A program made the translations under genes and the position numbers. Below, in pieces: positions 25,746 through 34,749 of a stretch of DNA of 64,000 nucleotides; the stretch's first letter is position 1; each line of letters begins with the position of its first letter. Where the stretch lies: the NCBI RefSeq assembly GCF_001426265.1, contig NZ_LMDG01000036.1:39534-103533 (forward strand), in the 5' to 3' direction. The notes under the pieces are model-generated. The model was given only the letters and a program-made list of their open reading frames with translations. It did no database searches and was not told where the DNA came from. This stretch comes from Rhizobium sp. Root1220 (GTDB taxonomy: Bacteria; Pseudomonadota; Alphaproteobacteria; Rhizobiales; Rhizobiaceae).

Positions 25746-27092
25746 ATGAATGCCGATCTCATCGCCCGCTACGCAGCTCCCGTGCCGCGTTACACCAGCT
25801 ATCCAACTGCCCCGTATTTTCACGACGGTATCGACGAAACGCACTATCGGCAGTGGCTCGGCGAAAATACCGATGGTCCGCTCTCGCTGTACCTCCACAT
25901 CCCGTTCTGCGACCGGCTCTGTTTCTACTGTGGCTGTCACACCAAACAAGTTCGCCGCTACGATCCGATTGCAGCCTATCTTGATGCACTGAACATCGAA
26001 ATCGAGCTCGTCGCCGAATGCCTCGCCGGTCGCAGGAAGGTCAGCGCCATCCACTTCGGCGGCGGCTCGCCGACGATCGTGAGCCCGGTCGACCTGCAAC
26101 GACTGCGCGTCACCCTCGATCGGCACTTCGATATCCAGCCGGATTGTGAGATCAGTGTCGAAATAGACCCGACGCATGTCGACGCCGAGCGGCTAAGCGC
26201 CTGGAAATCGTTCGGGATGACTCGGGCGAGTGTCGGCGTGCAGGATTTCGAGCCAATCGTGCAGGCCGCCATCAATCGTCCGCAGAGTTTCGAACAGACA
26301 GCGGCCGTCGTGGGAATGCTCCGTGAGCTTGGCATCGGCTCAATCAATCTCGACATCGTCTATGGTCTGCCGCATCAGGATCGCCAGATGCTGCTCAACA
26401 CCATTGAACTGTGCCTGGCGATGACACCCGACCGCATCGCCATGTTCGGCTATGCGCATGTTCCCTGGGTGAAGAAGCACCAGTCGCGGATCGACACCGC
26501 AACGCTCGCGAGCCCCGTCGAACGGTTCGAGATGGCTGCGACCGGTACAGAACTCCTTCTTGACGCCGGTTTGGTAGCGATCGGCATCGATCACTTCGCC
26601 AAGCCGCACGACAGCATGGCACGAAAGCTCGCCGACGGCGCGCTGCGACGGAATTTTCAAGGCTACACGACGGACGTTGCCAACATCTTGATAGGGTTGG
26701 GTGCGTCCTCCATTGGCAGGCTCCCTCAAGGCTATATCCAGAACATCGTCGCCACGGGTCAATACTGCCGCGCGGTTTCGGAAGGCCGCCTGCCGGTTGT
26801 GCGCGGCTTCGCACTGTCGGACTCCGACCGCGCATCGGCATTGGCGATCGAAAATCTGATGTGCCGCCATGCCTTCTCCCTGGCCGACCTGCGCGCCCGC
26901 TTCCGGCGGGCGGCGGACAGCGCTTGCAATGATGCGATGCGAACTCATTTTCTCGACGACGACGGCCTTACAAGCTTCGACGGCGATACGTTTGCGATAA
27001 AGCCGGAAGGCCGTCCTTTTACCCGCGCCTTCGCTTCGAAATTCGATCGATATCTTCATCAGGGCGCGGCGAAACATTCATTGGCTGTTTGA
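25746..27092 (+). CDS. hemN: Oxygen-independent coproporphyrinogen III oxidase HemN
   Basis: A 448-residue radical-SAM enzyme that converts coproporphyrinogen III to protoporphyrinogen IX without oxygen. The cluster motif is HIPFCDRLCFYCGCHT (C55, C59, C62, plus C64), with FGGGSPT in the SAM-binding region and QDFEPIVQ typical of HemN. The length is normal. AAAGGA precedes the ATG at 25746. It is divergent from fnrN with a shared FNR box, so it is expected to rise under low oxygen, feeding haem to the cytochrome bd encoded downstream. Its stop codon overlaps a second FNR box. Confidence 0.95.
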   Translation: MNADLIARYAAPVPRYTSYPTAPYFHDGIDETHYRQWLGENTDGPLSLYLHIPFCDRLCFYCGCHTKQVRRYDPIAAYLDALNIEIELVAECLAGRRKVSAIHFGGGSPTIVSPVDLQRLRVTLDRHFDIQPDCEISVEIDPTHVDAERLSAWKSFGMTRASVGVQDFEPIVQAAINRPQSFEQTAAVVGMLRELGIGSINLDIVYGLPHQDRQMLLNTIELCLAMTPDRIAMFGYAHVPWVKKHQSRIDTATLASPVERFEMAATGTELLLDAGLVAIGIDHFAKPHDSMARKLADGALRRNFQGYTTDVANILIGLGASSIGRLPQGYIQNIVATGQYCRAVSEGRLPVVRGFALSDSDRASALAIENLMCRHAFSLADLRARFRRAADSACNDAMRTHFLDDDGLTSFDGDTFAIKPEGRPFTRAFASKFDRYLHQGAAKHSLAV

Positions 27093-27102
27093 TCCAGATC
27101 AA
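27089..27102 (+). promoter_or_regulatory. FNR/anaerobox upstream of the gbsR-like regulator and cyd genes
   Basis: TTGATCCAGATCAA, a perfect FNR half-site pair, overlaps the hemN stop codon. It lies about 145 bases before the start of the MarR/GbsR-type gene that leads into cydDCABX, so it can place the whole cyd operon under FnrN. Confidence 0.85.
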
Positions 27103-27195
27103 ATTGCATCAAGTGAATCTGCCTATGACTGACAGCGACACCAAATTGCCGCAGTCTCCACTTGCCGATTGTTCCCGCCACCCACCCAGTTATAG

Positions 27196-27215
27196 TAATT
27201 TCAGAAATTTCTGAA
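27196..27215. promoter_or_regulatory. 20-bp perfect palindrome, likely operator of the GbsR-type regulator
   Basis: ATTTCAGAAATTTCTGAAAT is its own reverse complement over all 20 bases. It ends 24 bases before the regulator's ATG, in an AT-rich segment, where a repressor would cover the promoter or ribosome site. MarR-type proteins usually bind such symmetrical sites and control their own genes. That this protein binds here is inferred. Confidence 0.7.
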
Positions 27216-27239
27216 ATCACAGATATAACGGAAATCAAA

Positions 27240-27818
27240 ATGAACCTTCCGCCGCTTGTTCAATCCTTTGTTCTGCACTTCGGTGAAATGGGTTCGCGTT
27301 GGGGCATCAACCGCACCGTCGGCCAGATCTATGCGTTGCTCTACGTCTCACCCTCGGCGCTCTGCGCCGAAGAGATCGCCGATTCGCTCGGCATTTCGCG
27401 CTCCAACGTATCGATGAGCCTGCGCGAGCTGCAGGCCTGGAACCTGGTTCTGCTCAAGCACAAGCCCGACGACCGCCGCGACTTCTTCACCACGCCTGAC
27501 GATGTCTGGCTGATCCTGCGAACGCTTGCCGAGGAGCGCAAGAAGCGTGAGGTCGACCCAACGCTATCCGTCTTGCGGGAAATCCTGATGCAGAGGCCGG
27601 CCAGTGATGCCGAACGGCATGCGCAGGAACGCATGAGCGAGATGCATGGCCTGATCGAACAGCTAACGCACTGGTACGAAGACGTAAAACAACTTGAAAC
27701 AGAGCGGCTTGCAACGCTACTCTCGCTGGGAGCGAAAGTGACGAAGCTGTTGGAGGCCAAGGACCGAGTCGTTTCGCTCGGCCGCAGCCGCCGGCCCAAT
27801 CCTGCGAACAAGAGTTAG
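27240..27818 (+). CDS. GbsR/MarR-family transcriptional regulator leading the cyd operon
   Basis: A 192-residue winged-helix regulator. The helix-turn-helix is AEEIADSLGISRSNVSMSL (about residues 43-61), followed by the wing KHKPDDRRDFF and a long C-terminal helix suited to dimerisation, which matches the GbsR (YvaV-like) branch of MarR proteins. I place the start at the ATG at 27240 (MNLPPLVQS); an upstream GTG-type frame would pass through the palindrome. The stop is 4 bases before cydD, so it is the first gene of gbsR-cydDCABX. It could respond to a metabolite or redox signal and repress the cytochrome bd genes; the ligand is unknown. Confidence 0.88.
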   Translation: MNLPPLVQSFVLHFGEMGSRWGINRTVGQIYALLYVSPSALCAEEIADSLGISRSNVSMSLRELQAWNLVLLKHKPDDRRDFFTTPDDVWLILRTLAEERKKREVDPTLSVLREILMQRPASDAERHAQERMSEMHGLIEQLTHWYEDVKQLETERLATLLSLGAKVTKLLEAKDRVVSLGRSRRPNPANKS

Positions 27819-27822
27819 CGCC

Positions 27823-29514
27823 ATGGGGAGTGCTTACTTCGACGCAACTGCGAAGCAGGCTTCCGGAAAGCCGGGAAGTTCTGCGCCGAAAGTCGCAGGG
27901 CTGCACACGGCGGCAGCAATCCAAACCATCGCCACGCTCCTATGGATCCCGCAGGCTGCGCTCCTTTCCACGGCAGTCGGCCGGATTGCCCAAGGCGGCG
28001 GCGTCCCTGATGTCCTCTGGCCCGCAATCTTCATTGCCCTTCTTGGGACAGGAAAAAGCTGTCTCGACGCGGCTGGCGGCCGCATGGCTTTTCACGCGGC
28101 GCGGGCGGAACTGACCGGGCGACGCTCGATGGCCATTGCAGCGCTGGCCCAGCGCTCGCCCCTCGACAGCACCCGGGCGGCCTCCGGTGAAGCTGCAAGC
28201 GTCATCGGTGAACAGGCGGAGCTGATTGTCCCGTACCTGTCACGGTTTCAGCCGGCCCGCTTCAAGGCGACGAGCGTGCCACTGGTCATCCTCGGCTGCG
28301 TCTTTCCGATTTCCTGGGTCGCAGCACTCATTCTACTGGTCGCGATGCCACTGATCCCGATTTTCATGGCGCTGATCGGCTGGCGCGCGCAAGAGGCCAG
28401 CGAGAAGCAGTTGGCTGCCACCGGCGGACTGAATGGCTTTCTGCTCGACCGCCTGCGCGGCCTCGCCACCATCCGCTCGCTCGATGCCGTCGACAGAACC
28501 GCCGACAAACTGCGAGCAGACGCGGAATCGCTGAAGAGCCGGACGATGGCAGTGCTGAAGATCGCCTTCCTCTCGTCGGCGGTTCTCGAACTCTTTGCAG
28601 CACTCGGCGTCGCAATGGTCGCCGTCTTCGTCGGCTTTTCGTTGCTGGGAGAGATCCGCTTCGGTTCCTGGACAAGCGGTCTTGATCTGGCAAGCGGCCT
28701 GTTCGTCCTGCTCCTCGCACCGGCCTTCTTCGAGCCGCTGCGCGAGCTTTCCTCCGTCTGGCACGATCGCGCCTCCGGCGAAGCCGCCATCAAGGCTTTG
28801 GATGCCTTGAGTGCCGACGGCATGACGCTCGCGCTGGCCGAAAGCACGACGCCACGCCTAAGCGATGGCGACATCCACCTCGAAAATGTCAGCTTCCGTT
28901 ATGGCGAGGGCGCATCGCTAGCGATCGAAGCATTCGACCTGCACATCCGCGCAGGTGAACATGTCGCCCTTCTCGGCGCCAGCGGCTCGGGCAAGTCGAC
29001 CCTGCTGGCATTGATTGCGGGGCTGGCCACTAGCGAAAGCGGCGAGATCAGGATCGGTGGGCAGCCTGCCGGCTCGGCCGCGCAAGGCAGGATTGCCTGG
29101 ATCGGTCAGAAGCCGCACATCTTTGCAGGCACGATCACGCACAATGTCGCTCTCGGTCGGCCAGGCGTATCACCGCAACAGGCGGCCGAGGCACTCGACG
29201 TCGCCAAGCTCGGTAGTCTCGCCTCCACCTATGCATGCCGCCCGCTCGGTGACGGCGGCACCGGCCTCTCCGGCGGCGAAGCGCTCAGGCTCGCCATCGC
29301 GCGCGCTGCCGCCAGCTCCGATGCCTGTATCGTGCTTGCCGACGAACCGACGGCCCATCTTGATGCCGCAACGGCTGACGACATCACCGACAGCCTGCTT
29401 GCTCTAGCGAGACATCGGACGCTTGTGGTCGCAACACACGATCCGCGCCTCGCCGCACGTATGGACCGCACGATTGAAATCGGCGCCGAAGCGGCGCGGG
29501 AGGCTGCGGAATGA
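27823..29514 (+). CDS. cydD: Glutathione/cysteine ABC exporter subunit CydD
   Basis: A 563-residue fused ABC exporter half. The membrane domain spans about residues 35-310; the ATPase has Walker A GASGSGKST, signature LSGGEALRLAIARA and Walker B CIVLADEPTAHLD. CydDC exports reducing thiols to the periplasm and is required to assemble cytochrome bd. Its last codon overlaps the start of cydC (ATGA), so both halves are made together. Its position just before cydC and cydAB settles the assignment against other ABC exporters. Confidence 0.94.
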   Translation: MGSAYFDATAKQASGKPGSSAPKVAGLHTAAAIQTIATLLWIPQAALLSTAVGRIAQGGGVPDVLWPAIFIALLGTGKSCLDAAGGRMAFHAARAELTGRRSMAIAALAQRSPLDSTRAASGEAASVIGEQAELIVPYLSRFQPARFKATSVPLVILGCVFPISWVAALILLVAMPLIPIFMALIGWRAQEASEKQLAATGGLNGFLLDRLRGLATIRSLDAVDRTADKLRADAESLKSRTMAVLKIAFLSSAVLELFAALGVAMVAVFVGFSLLGEIRFGSWTSGLDLASGLFVLLLAPAFFEPLRELSSVWHDRASGEAAIKALDALSADGMTLALAESTTPRLSDGDIHLENVSFRYGEGASLAIEAFDLHIRAGEHVALLGASGSGKSTLLALIAGLATSESGEIRIGGQPAGSAAQGRIAWIGQKPHIFAGTITHNVALGRPGVSPQQAAEALDVAKLGSLASTYACRPLGDGGTGLSGGEALRLAIARAAASSDACIVLADEPTAHLDAATADDITDSLLALARHRTLVVATHDPRLAARMDRTIEIGAEAAREAAE

Positions 29515-31202
29515 ATACATCCCTCCGGTATCTCAAGCCGATCCTCAAGCTGTTCATATCCGAACAACGGCGCGGCCTGCTCATCGGTGTTGCGCTGTCT
29601 GCGACCACGGTTGCGGCCGGGATCACGTTGCTCGGCCTCTCCGGATGGTTCATCACCGCAACGGCAATCGCCGGGCTTTCCATGGCGACAGCTGTCACCT
29701 TCGATGTGTTCGCCCCCTCCGCCAGCATCCGCTTCCTCGCCATCGGCCGCACATTCGCGCGGTACGGCGAGCGGCTCACAACACATGACGCCACGCTCAG
29801 CGTCTTGGCCGCCCTGCGCGAACGGCTTTTCCGCGGCTGGGCGCAGGCCGGCGCCGCGAGGGAACTGGCGCGTCGTCCCGCGAAGCTGCTTTTTCGCCTG
29901 ACCGGCGACATCGATGCGCTTGATTCGCTCTATCTGCGGGTGATCGTACCGGCAGGTGTCGCGGTCATTGCCGCCATCGCAACGGGCGGTGCACTTGGTC
30001 TCATGCATCCCCTCTTCGGCTTGCTGGCGGGCACGCTGCTGCTGACGGCCGGTCTCGGCATTCCCATGTTTGCCGGGCGTCTAGCGACAAAACACGCACG
30101 ACGCCGAGCTTATGGTGTCGAGGCTATCCGCGCGCGTACGATCGACTTCGTCGCCGGCCAGACGGACCTGCTGATGGCCGGCCGATTGCACGCGCAGAGC
30201 GCGGCCATCGCGGACGCCAACCGATACGCCGCGCATGCCGACGACCGCCTGAACCGCATGGAAGCCGGCGTCGCGCTCGGCCTCGGCTTAGCCTCGACGC
30301 TACTGCTGAGCGGCTCCCTGCTTGCCGTCGCGGCCCTTGCCGGAACAGGCGCGATCACGGCCCCGGTGGCAGCACTCGGCATCCTGATTGCATTTGCCGC
30401 CGTCGAGCCGTTCGGTGCCCTGCGTCGCGGCGCAATGGAGCTCGGCCGCACGCTGCTGGCGGCCAGCCGCATCGCGCCACGCCTGTCAGTCGACGACGCG
30501 CCATTCCGGAATACCGCGCCAATACCCGGCCTGGCGTTCCAGCTTTCCGATGTCTGTACCCGGTATGGTCCATCCGAAGCGACAGTGTTGAAAACCGTCA
30601 CGCTGACGCTGGGGTGCGGCGAGAGGCTTGCCTTGGTAGGCCCAAGCGGGGCAGGAAAATCGACGCTTCTCGCACTTCTCGCGTCTGAGATGCGGGCCGA
30701 CCAAGGCAGTGTCGCCAGCCTTGGGGTGACGTTGCTGACGCAACGGACCGAACTCTTTCAGGATACGCTGCGAGGTAACCTCAAGCTCGCCAATCCAACC
30801 GCGACTGACGATCAGCTCCGGCAGGCACTCAGCGCGGCCGGCCTGCTTGCCGACGTTGTTGCACTCCCCCGCGGCCTGGACACGTTGCTCGGCGAAGGCG
30901 GCATGGGTCTTTCCGGCGGACAATCGCGCCGCCTTGCGCTCGCGCGCCTTTTTCTCCGCGACACGCCGCTTTGGCTGCTGGACGAGCCGACAGAAGGGCT
31001 CGACGCCACAACTGCTCGCGACGTCATGACCTGTCTTTCGGACGAGGCCGATGGCCGGTCGCTCGTCGTCGCCACGCATATCCGCCGGGAAGCCGCGATC
31101 GCCGATGTGATCGCCGTCCTCGAAGGCGGGTGCATCATTGAAGTTTCACGCCGCGGAGAGGCGGCGTTTCAAAAGGCTCTGAACCGGCTGAGACCGGACT
31201 GA
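29511..31202 (+). CDS. cydC: Glutathione/cysteine ABC exporter subunit CydC
   Basis: A 563-residue partner of CydD. The membrane domain opens with LLIGVALSATTVAAGITLLG and contains the CydC-like ASIRFLAIGRTFARYGERL. The ATPase carries Walker A GPSGAGKST, signature LSGGQSRRLALARLF and Walker B LWLLDEPTEGLD. It begins 4 bases inside the cydD stop. Together they form a heterodimeric exporter needed for haem insertion into cytochrome bd. It is followed by a 76-base gap and then cydA. Confidence 0.94.
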   Translation: MNTSLRYLKPILKLFISEQRRGLLIGVALSATTVAAGITLLGLSGWFITATAIAGLSMATAVTFDVFAPSASIRFLAIGRTFARYGERLTTHDATLSVLAALRERLFRGWAQAGAARELARRPAKLLFRLTGDIDALDSLYLRVIVPAGVAVIAAIATGGALGLMHPLFGLLAGTLLLTAGLGIPMFAGRLATKHARRRAYGVEAIRARTIDFVAGQTDLLMAGRLHAQSAAIADANRYAAHADDRLNRMEAGVALGLGLASTLLLSGSLLAVAALAGTGAITAPVAALGILIAFAAVEPFGALRRGAMELGRTLLAASRIAPRLSVDDAPFRNTAPIPGLAFQLSDVCTRYGPSEATVLKTVTLTLGCGERLALVGPSGAGKSTLLALLASEMRADQGSVASLGVTLLTQRTELFQDTLRGNLKLANPTATDDQLRQALSAAGLLADVVALPRGLDTLLGEGGMGLSGGQSRRLALARLFLRDTPLWLLDEPTEGLDATTARDVMTCLSDEADGRSLVVATHIRREAAIADVIAVLEGGCIIEVSRRGEAAFQKALNRLRPD

Positions 31203-31278
31203 GCTGCCGCGCCTAACCGCCACGCAATCCGGCATGGCGGAAACTCTTCGTACCCCGTGGGGCCGTGGGAGAAAGACA

Positions 31279-32859
31279 ATGGAACTAGACATCGTCGCGC
31301 TATCGCGCTTCCAATTCGCGCTGACCGCGCTTTATCACTTTCTGTTCGTGCCGCTGACGCTCGGGCTTTCCGTGCTGCTCGCCATCATGGAAACCGTCTA
31401 CGTCATGACTGGTCGCCAAATCTGGCGGCAGATGACAAAATTCTGGGGCGTACTCTTCGGTATCAATTTCGCCATCGGCGTGGCCACCGGCGTCGTCATG
31501 GAGTTCCAGTTCGGGATGAACTGGAGCTACTACAGCTACTATGTCGGAGACATCTTCGGCGCACCGCTGGCGATCGAAGGCCTCATGGCCTTCTTCCTCG
31601 AGGCGACTTTCGTCGGCCTGTTCTTCTTCGGATGGGACAAGCTCTCCAAGGTCGGTCACCTTGTGGCGACATGGTGCGTGGCACTGGGCTCCAACTTCTC
31701 TGCGCTGTGGATCCTGATAGCCAACGGCTGGATGCAGAACCCCGTTGGCTCAGCGCTCAACCCGCAGACGATGCGCATGGAGATCACCAGCTTCTTCGAC
31801 GTGGTCTTCAATCCGGTGGCCCAGGCGAAATTCGTCCATACAGTGTCGGCCGGCTATGTCTGCGCGTCCATCTTCGTTCTCGGCGTCTCGGCCTGGTACC
31901 TGCTGAAGGGCCGCCACATCGAAATCGCCAAGCGCTCGATGACCGTTGCCGCTTCCTTCGGCCTTGCCTCGGCGCTCTCCGTCGTCGTGCTCGGTGACGA
32001 AAGCGGCTACCTCGCCACGGAAAACCAGAAGATGAAGCTCGCCGCAATCGAGGCGATGTGGACGACGGAGCCCGCACCCGCCGCGTTCACCGCCTTCGGT
32101 TTCCCCGATCAGCAGGCGCGCGAAACCCACTTCGCGGTCCACATCCCATGGGTCATGGGTCTGATTGGAACGCGTTCGCTGACCACCGTGATCCCGGGCA
32201 TCGACCAGCTTGAGCGGCAAGCGGAAGTCCGAATTCGCGAAGGCATCAAAGCCTACGATGCGCTGATGCAGATCCGTGCCGCGCCGGCGCAGGATGGTGT
32301 GTCGGCGTCGGTTCGCACCTCGTTCGAAGACCTTGGCCACCAGCTCGGCTATGCTCTTCTGCTGAAGAGGTACATCGACGATCCGCGTCAGGCGACGCCG
32401 GAACAGATCACCCAGGCAGCCAGGGATACGCTCCCGCATGTGCCGACGCTGTTCTGGTCGTTCCGGATCATGGTCGGCCTCGGCATGCTCTTCATTGCGC
32501 TGACGGCAACCTTCTTCTGGCTGTCCGCGCGCCGGCATCTGGATAAGTATCCGTTGCTCCTGAAAATCGCCGTGCTTGCCATACCGCTTCCATTCATCGC
32601 CATCGAGGCAGGCTGGATCGTGGCAGAGATCGGCCGCCAGCCTTGGGTGATCGAAGGTGTGTTGCCGACGGCAATGGCCGTCTCCAGTCTCGGCGCAAGC
32701 ACCGTCCTGCTGACGATCATCGGCTTTGCAGCGCTCTACACCGTGCTGATCATCATCGAAATGACCTTGATGATCCGGGCGATCCGAAAAGGGCCGGAAC
32801 CGGACGATCAGCCGGAAGCCAAACTTATCTCAGAAACCCTCGTTCCCGCTGCGGAGTGA
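31279..32859 (+). CDS. cydA: Cytochrome bd ubiquinol oxidase subunit I CydA
   Basis: A 526-residue haem-carrying subunit of the low-oxygen terminal oxidase. Haem ligand candidates are His20 in ALYHFLFVPLTLG and the His in KFVHTVSAGY. GRQPWVIEG lies near the C-terminal quinol/haem region. The start is the ATG at 31279 (MELDIVALSRFQF) after GAGAAAGAC; a frame opening 15 codons earlier lacks a ribosome site. It oxidises quinol and reduces oxygen to water with high affinity, which fits FNR control of the operon. Confidence 0.96.
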   Translation: MELDIVALSRFQFALTALYHFLFVPLTLGLSVLLAIMETVYVMTGRQIWRQMTKFWGVLFGINFAIGVATGVVMEFQFGMNWSYYSYYVGDIFGAPLAIEGLMAFFLEATFVGLFFFGWDKLSKVGHLVATWCVALGSNFSALWILIANGWMQNPVGSALNPQTMRMEITSFFDVVFNPVAQAKFVHTVSAGYVCASIFVLGVSAWYLLKGRHIEIAKRSMTVAASFGLASALSVVVLGDESGYLATENQKMKLAAIEAMWTTEPAPAAFTAFGFPDQQARETHFAVHIPWVMGLIGTRSLTTVIPGIDQLERQAEVRIREGIKAYDALMQIRAAPAQDGVSASVRTSFEDLGHQLGYALLLKRYIDDPRQATPEQITQAARDTLPHVPTLFWSFRIMVGLGMLFIALTATFFWLSARRHLDKYPLLLKIAVLAIPLPFIAIEAGWIVAEIGRQPWVIEGVLPTAMAVSSLGASTVLLTIIGFAALYTVLIIIEMTLMIRAIRKGPEPDDQPEAKLISETLVPAAE

Positions 32860-32864
32860 CCGAC

Positions 32865-34019
32865 ATGATCCTGCACGAACTCATCGACTACCAAACCCTG
32901 CGCTTGATCTGGTGGCTGCTTCTCGGCGTACTGCTGATCGCCTTTGCCACTACCGACGGCTTCGACCTCGGCGTCGGCACGCTACTTCCCTTCGTGGCGA
33001 AGACGGATACCGAGCGTCGCGTCGCAATCAACACCGTCGGCCCTGTCTGGGAAGGCAACCAGGTTTGGCTGATCCTCGGCGGCGGCGCGATCTTCGCCGC
33101 CTGGCCGCCGCTCTACGCGGTCTCCTTCTCCGGCTTTTATCTGGCGATGTTCGCGATCCTGTTCGCACTCATTCTGCGGCCGGTCGCCTTCAAATACCGC
33201 TCGAAGCGCGAGAGCGCCCGTTGGCGGAATAACTGGGACTGGGCGCTCTTCGTCGGCGGCTTCGTTCCGTCGCTGATCTTCGGTGTCGCGGTCGGCAACG
33301 TCCTGCAAGGCGTACCCTTCCGCTTCGATCCTGCTGACATGCGTATCTTCTACGAAGGTACGTTCTTCGGATTGCTCAATCCGTATGCACTGCTTTGCGG
33401 CCTGCTTTCGGTCGCCATGCTCGTCATGCACGGCGCCTCCTGGCTTGTCCTGAAGGCAAGCGGCCCTGTCGCCGAGCGGGCAAGGGGCTACGGCAGCGTT
33501 GCCGCCCTCGCGGTCATCGTTCTTTTCGCGCTGGGTGGAATCTTTCTGATGTTCGGCGTGAGCGGCTACACCATCACCAGCGAGATCAATTCGATGGGCC
33601 CGTCCAACCCGCTGTTGAAGACCGCGGTGCACGAAGGCTCATGGTTGGCAAACTATGGCGCCCATCCCTGGATGATGATCGCACCTATCCTCGGGTTCGT
33701 GGGCGCTGCGGCAGCATTCATCGGCATTCGAGCAGGGTGGGAAATAGCGACGCTGCTTTTCAGCAAGATCGCCATCCTTGGGATCATCTCGACCGTCGGT
33801 CTCTCGATGTTCCCGTTCATCCTGCCCTCCTCGCTCGATCCGAACTCAAGCCTGACGGCCTGGGATGCTTCTTCAAGCCACATGACCCTGTTCATCATGC
33901 TGGTGGTGTCGGCGATCTTCCTGCCCATCATCGTCGCTTACACCGCTTGGGTCTACAAGGTTCTCTGGGGCAAGGTCGACGCGGATACAGTCAACGACAA
34001 GAGCGGCCACGCTTACTGA
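32865..34019 (+). CDS. cydB: Cytochrome bd ubiquinol oxidase subunit II CydB
   Basis: A 384-residue multi-helix subunit that packs against CydA. It has the family's opening TTDGFDLGVGTLLPF and NTVGPVWEGNQVWLILGGGAIFAAWP region, which is strongly conserved in CydB. The ATG at 32865 lies 5 bases after the cydA stop; the much longer in-frame opening inside cydA is rejected. It ends 12 bases before cydX. Confidence 0.96.
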   Translation: MILHELIDYQTLRLIWWLLLGVLLIAFATTDGFDLGVGTLLPFVAKTDTERRVAINTVGPVWEGNQVWLILGGGAIFAAWPPLYAVSFSGFYLAMFAILFALILRPVAFKYRSKRESARWRNNWDWALFVGGFVPSLIFGVAVGNVLQGVPFRFDPADMRIFYEGTFFGLLNPYALLCGLLSVAMLVMHGASWLVLKASGPVAERARGYGSVAALAVIVLFALGGIFLMFGVSGYTITSEINSMGPSNPLLKTAVHEGSWLANYGAHPWMMIAPILGFVGAAAAFIGIRAGWEIATLLFSKIAILGIISTVGLSMFPFILPSSLDPNSSLTAWDASSSHMTLFIMLVVSAIFLPIIVAYTAWVYKVLWGKVDADTVNDKSGHAY

Positions 34020-34031
34020 AGGAGAAAAACG

Positions 34032-34142
34032 ATGTGGTATTTCGCATGGATCCTTGGCCTGCCGCTGGCAGCCGCCTTCGCCGTCCTCAACGCCATGTGG
34101 TACGAGCTGATGGATGATGGCGCCAAGAAGAAAAAGCAGTGA
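34032..34142 (+). CDS. cydX: Cytochrome bd small subunit CydX
   Basis: A 36-residue single-helix protein, MWYFAWILGLPLAAAFAVLN followed by AMWYELMDDGAKKKKQ. The MWYFAWILG opening is diagnostic of CydX/YbgT proteins, which bind CydA and stabilise its haems. A strong AAGGAGAAAA precedes the ATG at 34032, 12 bases after the cydB stop. It is the last gene of the operon and is followed by a terminator-like hairpin. Confidence 0.92.
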   Translation: MWYFAWILGLPLAAAFAVLNAMWYELMDDGAKKKKQ

Positions 34143-34149
34143 AACCTGC

Positions 34150-34177
34150 GGGATGCGCCGGAATTCTGGCGCATCCC
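34150..34177 (+). terminator. Hairpin after cydX
   Basis: A 10-bp inverted repeat GGGATGCGCC, GGAATTCT, GGCGCATCCC, starting 7 bases after the cydX stop. There is no clear T-run, so termination may be partial or Rho-assisted. Confidence 0.6.
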
Positions 34178-34251
34178 GTGCTGGCTTGTATCGTCAACGT
34201 CGCCAGCTGGTCATGTGCCCTATCACGCGTCGACCGCGCAACCACTCCGGC

Positions 34252-34749
34252 TCAGTAGCTAGCTTCGACCCAGATTCTTGCCAACGCTTCGATACCGGCC
34301 TGATCATCAGTATCGAAGCGTGATGCAAGCGGACTGTCCAAATCAATGACACCCAGGATGCCGCCTTGGTGATGAAGCGGCACAACCAGTTCCGACCTAG
34401 ACGCTGCGTCGCAGGCAATGTGGCCGGGAAACGCGTGCACATCCTCGACAAGCATCGATACGCCTTTCTGTACCGCGGCTCCGCAGACACCGCGGCCGAC
34501 AGGGATGCGAACGCATGCGGGCTTCCCCTGGAACGGCCCGAGGACGAGTTCATCCCCCTCCTTCAGAAAGTAGAAGCCCGCCCAATTCAGATCCGGCATC
34601 ATCTGGAACATCAGGGCCGACGCGTTCGCGGCGTTGGCGATCGCATCACGCTCCCCCTCCAGCAGGCCCTTCAGTTGCTGAGCGAGCTCCCTGTAGAATT
34701 CTTTCTTGTCCGCGAGATTGATCGTTGCAGTCTGAAACATGTCGGCCAT
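34252..34749 (-). CDS. GAF-domain free methionine-(R)-sulfoxide reductase
   Basis: A 165-residue single GAF-domain protein. It has the family cysteines in CVRIPVGRGVCG and HIACDAASRSELVVPL, the latter containing the catalytic-site cysteine, together with DLNWAGFYF and GVIDLDSP. Enzymes of this type reduce free methionine-R-sulfoxide, a marker of oxidative damage. The start is uncertain: ATGs at 34776, 34749 and 34740 are possible; I use 34749 (MADMFQTAT). It is a single-gene unit convergent with cydX. Confidence 0.88.
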   Translation of the reverse strand: MADMFQTATINLADKKEFYRELAQQLKGLLEGERDAIANAANASALMFQMMPDLNWAGFYFLKEGDELVLGPFQGKPACVRIPVGRGVCGAAVQKGVSMLVEDVHAFPGHIACDAASRSELVVPLHHQGGILGVIDLDSPLASRFDTDDQAGIEALARIWVEASY

